DNA of 64,000 nucleotides. Origin: Acanthosepion esculentum. Taxonomy: Eukaryota; Mollusca; Cephalopoda; Sepiida; Sepiidae. Below are positions 60,967-64,000 of the stretch, in pieces. A model generated the notes under the pieces. The model did no database searches. It was not told the DNA's origin and saw only the letters and a program-made list of their open reading frames with translations. A program made the translations under genes and the position numbers. The stretch is from the NCBI GenBank assembly GCA_964036315.1, contig CAXIWW010000817.1, positions 10,203,501 through 10,267,500 of the forward strand. The letters are read 5' to 3'. Position 1 is the stretch's first letter. Each line of letters begins with the position of its first letter.

Positions 60967-62476
60967 TCTGGTGTTGTTCGCAAGTTTTTATATAAACATG
61001 TATTTTTATACTTTCATAGTGTTTTTTTTTTTAGTGGGGGGTCACTATTTGCTCAGAGCTGGGACCCTTTGTGATCAGAAGCCTTGCGGTCAGATGTAGT
61101 TTATAGTCATACCTAGGACTAGTTGGCACTGCGGTGCTGTTGGCACTTTTGCTATCAGCTGTTGGCACTTTTGCTATCAGCTGTTGGCACCTTTGCTATC
61201 AGCTGTTGGCACTTCTGCTATCAGCTGTTGGTATTTTGCTATCAGCTGTTGGCACTTTTGCTATCAGCTTTTGGCACTTTTGCTATCAGCTGTTGGCACT
61301 TTTGCTATCAGCTGTTGGCAATTTTGCTATCAGCAGTTGGAACTTTTGCTATCAGCTGTTGGCACTTTTGGTATCATCTGTTGGCATTTTTGCTATCAGC
61401 TGTTGGCACTTTTGCTATCAGCTGTTGGCACTTTTGCTATCAGCTGTTGGCACATTTGCTATCAGCTGTGGTGCTGTTGGCACTTTTGCTATCAACTGGT
61501 GTTGTTTGCAAGTTTTTATATAAACATATATTTTTATATTTTCATACTGTTTTTTTTAGTGGGGGGTCACTATTTGCTCAGAGCTGGGACCCTTTGTGAT
61601 CAGAAGCCTTGCTGTCAGATGTAGTTCATAGTCATACCTAGGACTAGTTGACACTGTGGTGCTGTTAGCACTTTTGCTATCAGCTGTTGGCACTTTTGCT
61701 TTCAGTTGTTGGCACTTTTGCTATCAGCTCTTGGCACTTTTGGTATCATCTGTTGGCACTTTTGCTATCAGCTGTTGGCACTTTTGGTATCAGCTGTTGG
61801 AACTTTTGCTATCAGCTGTTGGCACTTTTGCTCTCAGCTCTGGTGCTGTTGGCACTTTTGCTATCAACTGGTGTTGTTCGCAAGTTTTTATATAAACATG
61901 TATTTTTATACTTTCATATTGTTTTTTTTACTAGGGGGTCACTATTTGCTCATAGCTGTGACCTTTGTGATCAGAAGCCTTGCTGTCAGATGTAGTTTAT
62001 ATTCATACCTAGAACTAATCGGCACTGTGGTGCTGTTGGCACTTTTGCTATCAGCAGTTGGCACTTTTGCTATCAGCTGTTGGCACTTTTTCTATCAGCT
62101 GTTGCACTTTTGCTATCAGCTGTGGTGCTGTTTGCACTTTTGCTATCAACTGGTGTTGTTCGCAAGTTTTTAGATAAACATATATTTTTATATTTTCATA
62201 GTGTTTTTTTTTTAGTGGGGGTAACTATTTGCTCATAGCTTGGAACCTTTGTGATCAGAAGCCTTGCTGTCAGATGTAGTTTATAGTCATACCTAGGAAT
62301 AGTTGGCACTGTGGTGCTGTTGGCACTTTTGCTATCAGCTTTTGGCACTTTTTCTATCAGCTGATGGCACTTTTTCTATCATCTGTTGGCACTTTTGCTA
62401 TCAGCTGTTGGCACTTTCGCTGTCAGCTGTTGGCACTTTTGCTATCAGCTGTGGTGCTGTTGGCACTTTTGCTATC
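60967..62476 (+). repeat. Three-copy 1.8-2.0-kb superunit, copy 3
   Basis: Anchors 61494, 61866, 62148 and 62476 correspond to 59499, 60046, 60329 and 60966 in copy 2. Offsets are 1995, 1820, 1819 and 1510 bp, reflecting extra 22-mers in the first run and loss of a unit near the end. The GCGGTCAG, GGTATTTTGC and CTAGAACTAATCGG markers are all present in order. Confidence 0.83.
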
Positions 62477-64000
62477 ATCTGGTGTTGTTCGCAAGTTTTT
62501 ATATAAACATGTATTTTTATACTTTCATAGTGTTTTTTTTTTAGTGGGGGGTCACTATTTGCTCCTAGCTTGGACCCTTTGTGATCAGAAGCCTTGCGGT
62601 CAGATGTAGTTTATAGTCATACCTAGGACTAGTTGGCACTGCGGTGCTGATGGCACTTTTGCTATCAGCTGTTGGCACTTTTGCTATCAGCTGTTGGCAC
62701 CTTTGCTATCAGCTGTTGGCACTTTGGTATCAACTGGTGTTGTTCGCAAGTTCTTATATAAACATGTATTTTTATACATTCATAGTGTTTTTTTTAGTGG
62801 GGGGTCACTATTTGCTCAGAGCTGGGACCCTTTCTGATCAGAAGCCTTGCTGTCAAATGTAGTTTATAGTCATATCTAGGATTAGTTGGCAATGTGGTGC
62901 TGTTGGCACTTTTGCTATCAGCTGTTGGCACTTTTGCTATCAGCTGTTGGCACTTTTGCTATCAGCTGTTGGCACTTTTGCTATCAGCTGTGGTGCTGTT
63001 GGCACTTTTATTATCAACTGGTGTTGTTCGCAAGTTTTTATATAATCATGTATTTTTATACTTTCATAATGTTTTTTTTTAGTGGGGTGTAACTATTTTC
63101 TCATAGCTGGGACCCTTTGTGATAAGAAGCCTTGCTGTCAGATGTAGTTTATAATCATACCTTGGACTAGTTTGCACTGTGGTGCTGTTGGCACTTTTGC
63201 TATCAGCTGTTGGGACTTTAGCTATCAGCTGTTGGCACTTTTGCTATCAGCTGTGGGCACTTTTGCTATCAACTGTGGTGCTGTTGGCACTTTTGCTATG
63301 AACTGGTGTTGATCGCAAGTTTTTATATAAACATTTATTTTTATACATTCATAATGTTTTTTTAAGTGGGGGTCACTATTTGCTCATAGCTTTGAACCTT
63401 TGTGATCAGAAGCCTTGCTTTCAGATGTAGTTTATAGTCATACCTAGGACTAGTTTGCACTGTGGTGCTGTTGGCACTTTTGCTATCAGCTGTTGGCACT
63501 TTTGCTATCAGCTGTGGTGCTGTTGGCACTTTTGCTATCAACTGGTGTTGTTCGCAAGTTTTTATATAAACATGTATTTTTATACTTTCATAGTGTTTTT
63601 TTTTAGTGGGGTGTCACTATTTGCTCATAGCTAGTACCCTTTGTGATCAGAAGCCTTGCTGTCAGATGAAATTTATAGTCATACCTAGGACTAGTTGGCA
63701 CTGTGGTGCTGTTGGCACTTTTGCTATCAGCTGTTGGCACTTTTGCTAGCAGCTGTTGGCACTTTTGCTATCAGCTGTTGGCACTTTTGTTATCAGCTGT
63801 TGGCACTTTTGCTATCAGCTGTGGTGTTGTTGGCACTTTTGCTATCAACTGGTGTTGTTCGCAAGTTTTTATATAAACATGTATTTTTATACATTCATAA
63901 TGTTTTTTTTAGTAGGGGGTCACTATTTGCTCATAACTGGGACCCTTTGTGATCAGAAGCCTTGCTGTCAGATTTAGTTTATAGTCATACCTAGGACTAT
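62477..64000 (+). repeat. Array C block at the right end of the window
   Basis: Anchors lie at 62732, 63016, 63301, 63540 and 63846, with k between about 2 and 5. The anchor at 63301 reads GTTGATCGCAAG. The block has no flanking non-satellite sequence, so the true end of the array lies outside the window. Confidence 0.9.

Larger units (their letters stand above)
19577..64000 (+). repeat. Array C, segment 5 (plus orientation, continues past the window)
   Basis: This is 44.4 kb of uninterrupted plus-oriented composite satellite with about 124 spacer units. No unique sequence, gene or foreign insertion was seen in it. Unit lengths range from about 187 bp to about 965 bp. Sub-blocks with superunit structure are listed separately. 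The array is still running at 64000, ending inside a spacer just after CCTAGGACTA. Confidence 0.95.

Noticed and set aside
2697..64000. CRISPR-like alternation of short repeats and spacers
   Set aside because: The 22-mers are contiguous direct repeats and the roughly 165-bp spacers are themselves the same sequence repeated. There are no unique spacers and no cas genes.
2697..64000. Ribosomal DNA intergenic spacer with subrepeats
   Set aside because: The layout of subrepeats plus a constant block is similar, but no rRNA gene sequence appears anywhere in 64 kb.
2697..64000. Centromere protein B box or telomeric repeat arrays
   Set aside because: I saw no sequence matching the conserved CENP-B box core and no TTAGGG-type or related telomeric runs.

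Overview
The whole 64 kb window is tandem-repeat DNA. I find no credible protein-coding gene, rRNA, tRNA, transposase or CRISPR array. The scale (more than 61 kb of one repeat family, with higher-order structure and inversions), the moderate AT-richness and the lack of any gene packing point to a eukaryotic heterochromatic or satellite block, such as a pericentromeric, subtelomeric or sex-chromosome-like region. I do not recognise any of the repeat families and cannot name the species.

Three unrelated repeat families abut with no unique DNA between them. Array A (1-1174) is a tandem repeat of about 395 bp; its last two partial copies are fused by a deletion of about 138 bp. Array B (1175-2696) has 73-bp monomers in a three-type (A-B-C) 219-bp higher-order repeat. 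Array C (2697-64000, running off the window) is a composite satellite. Each unit has an approximately 165-bp AT-rich spacer, a variable number k of 22-bp subrepeats (TTGGCACTTTTGC...CAGCTG), an 8-bp joint TGGTGCTG and one terminal variant 22-mer ending CAACTG. Unit lengths follow about 186 bp when k=0, and about 194+22k otherwise. By eye there are about 178 units and roughly 1,400 22-mers.

Array C changes orientation four times: + (2697-3735), - (3736-14726), + (14727-15786), - (15787-19576), + (19577-64000). Three of the four switches form inverted repeats with short loops (15-19 nt). Both minus-to-plus switches fall at the same site in the unit. On top of the units lie larger segmental duplications: about 520 bp at 4.65-5.69 kb, 3.2 kb at 6.5-12.8 kb, 2.67 kb at 21.1-25.5 kb, a four-copy 1.7-2.7 kb superunit at 35.3-43.4 kb, 1,014 bp at 47.5-49.1 kb and a three-copy 1.8-2.0 kb superunit at 57.2-62.5 kb.

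There is no gene network to describe. The long open frames come from a 22-nt repeat that contains no stop codon in any of its three sense frames. The biology here is repeat evolution: in-register unequal exchange, superunit amplification, inversion or fold-back, and possibly a dense array of E-box-type sites. Duplication boundaries and counts were read by eye and are approximate.
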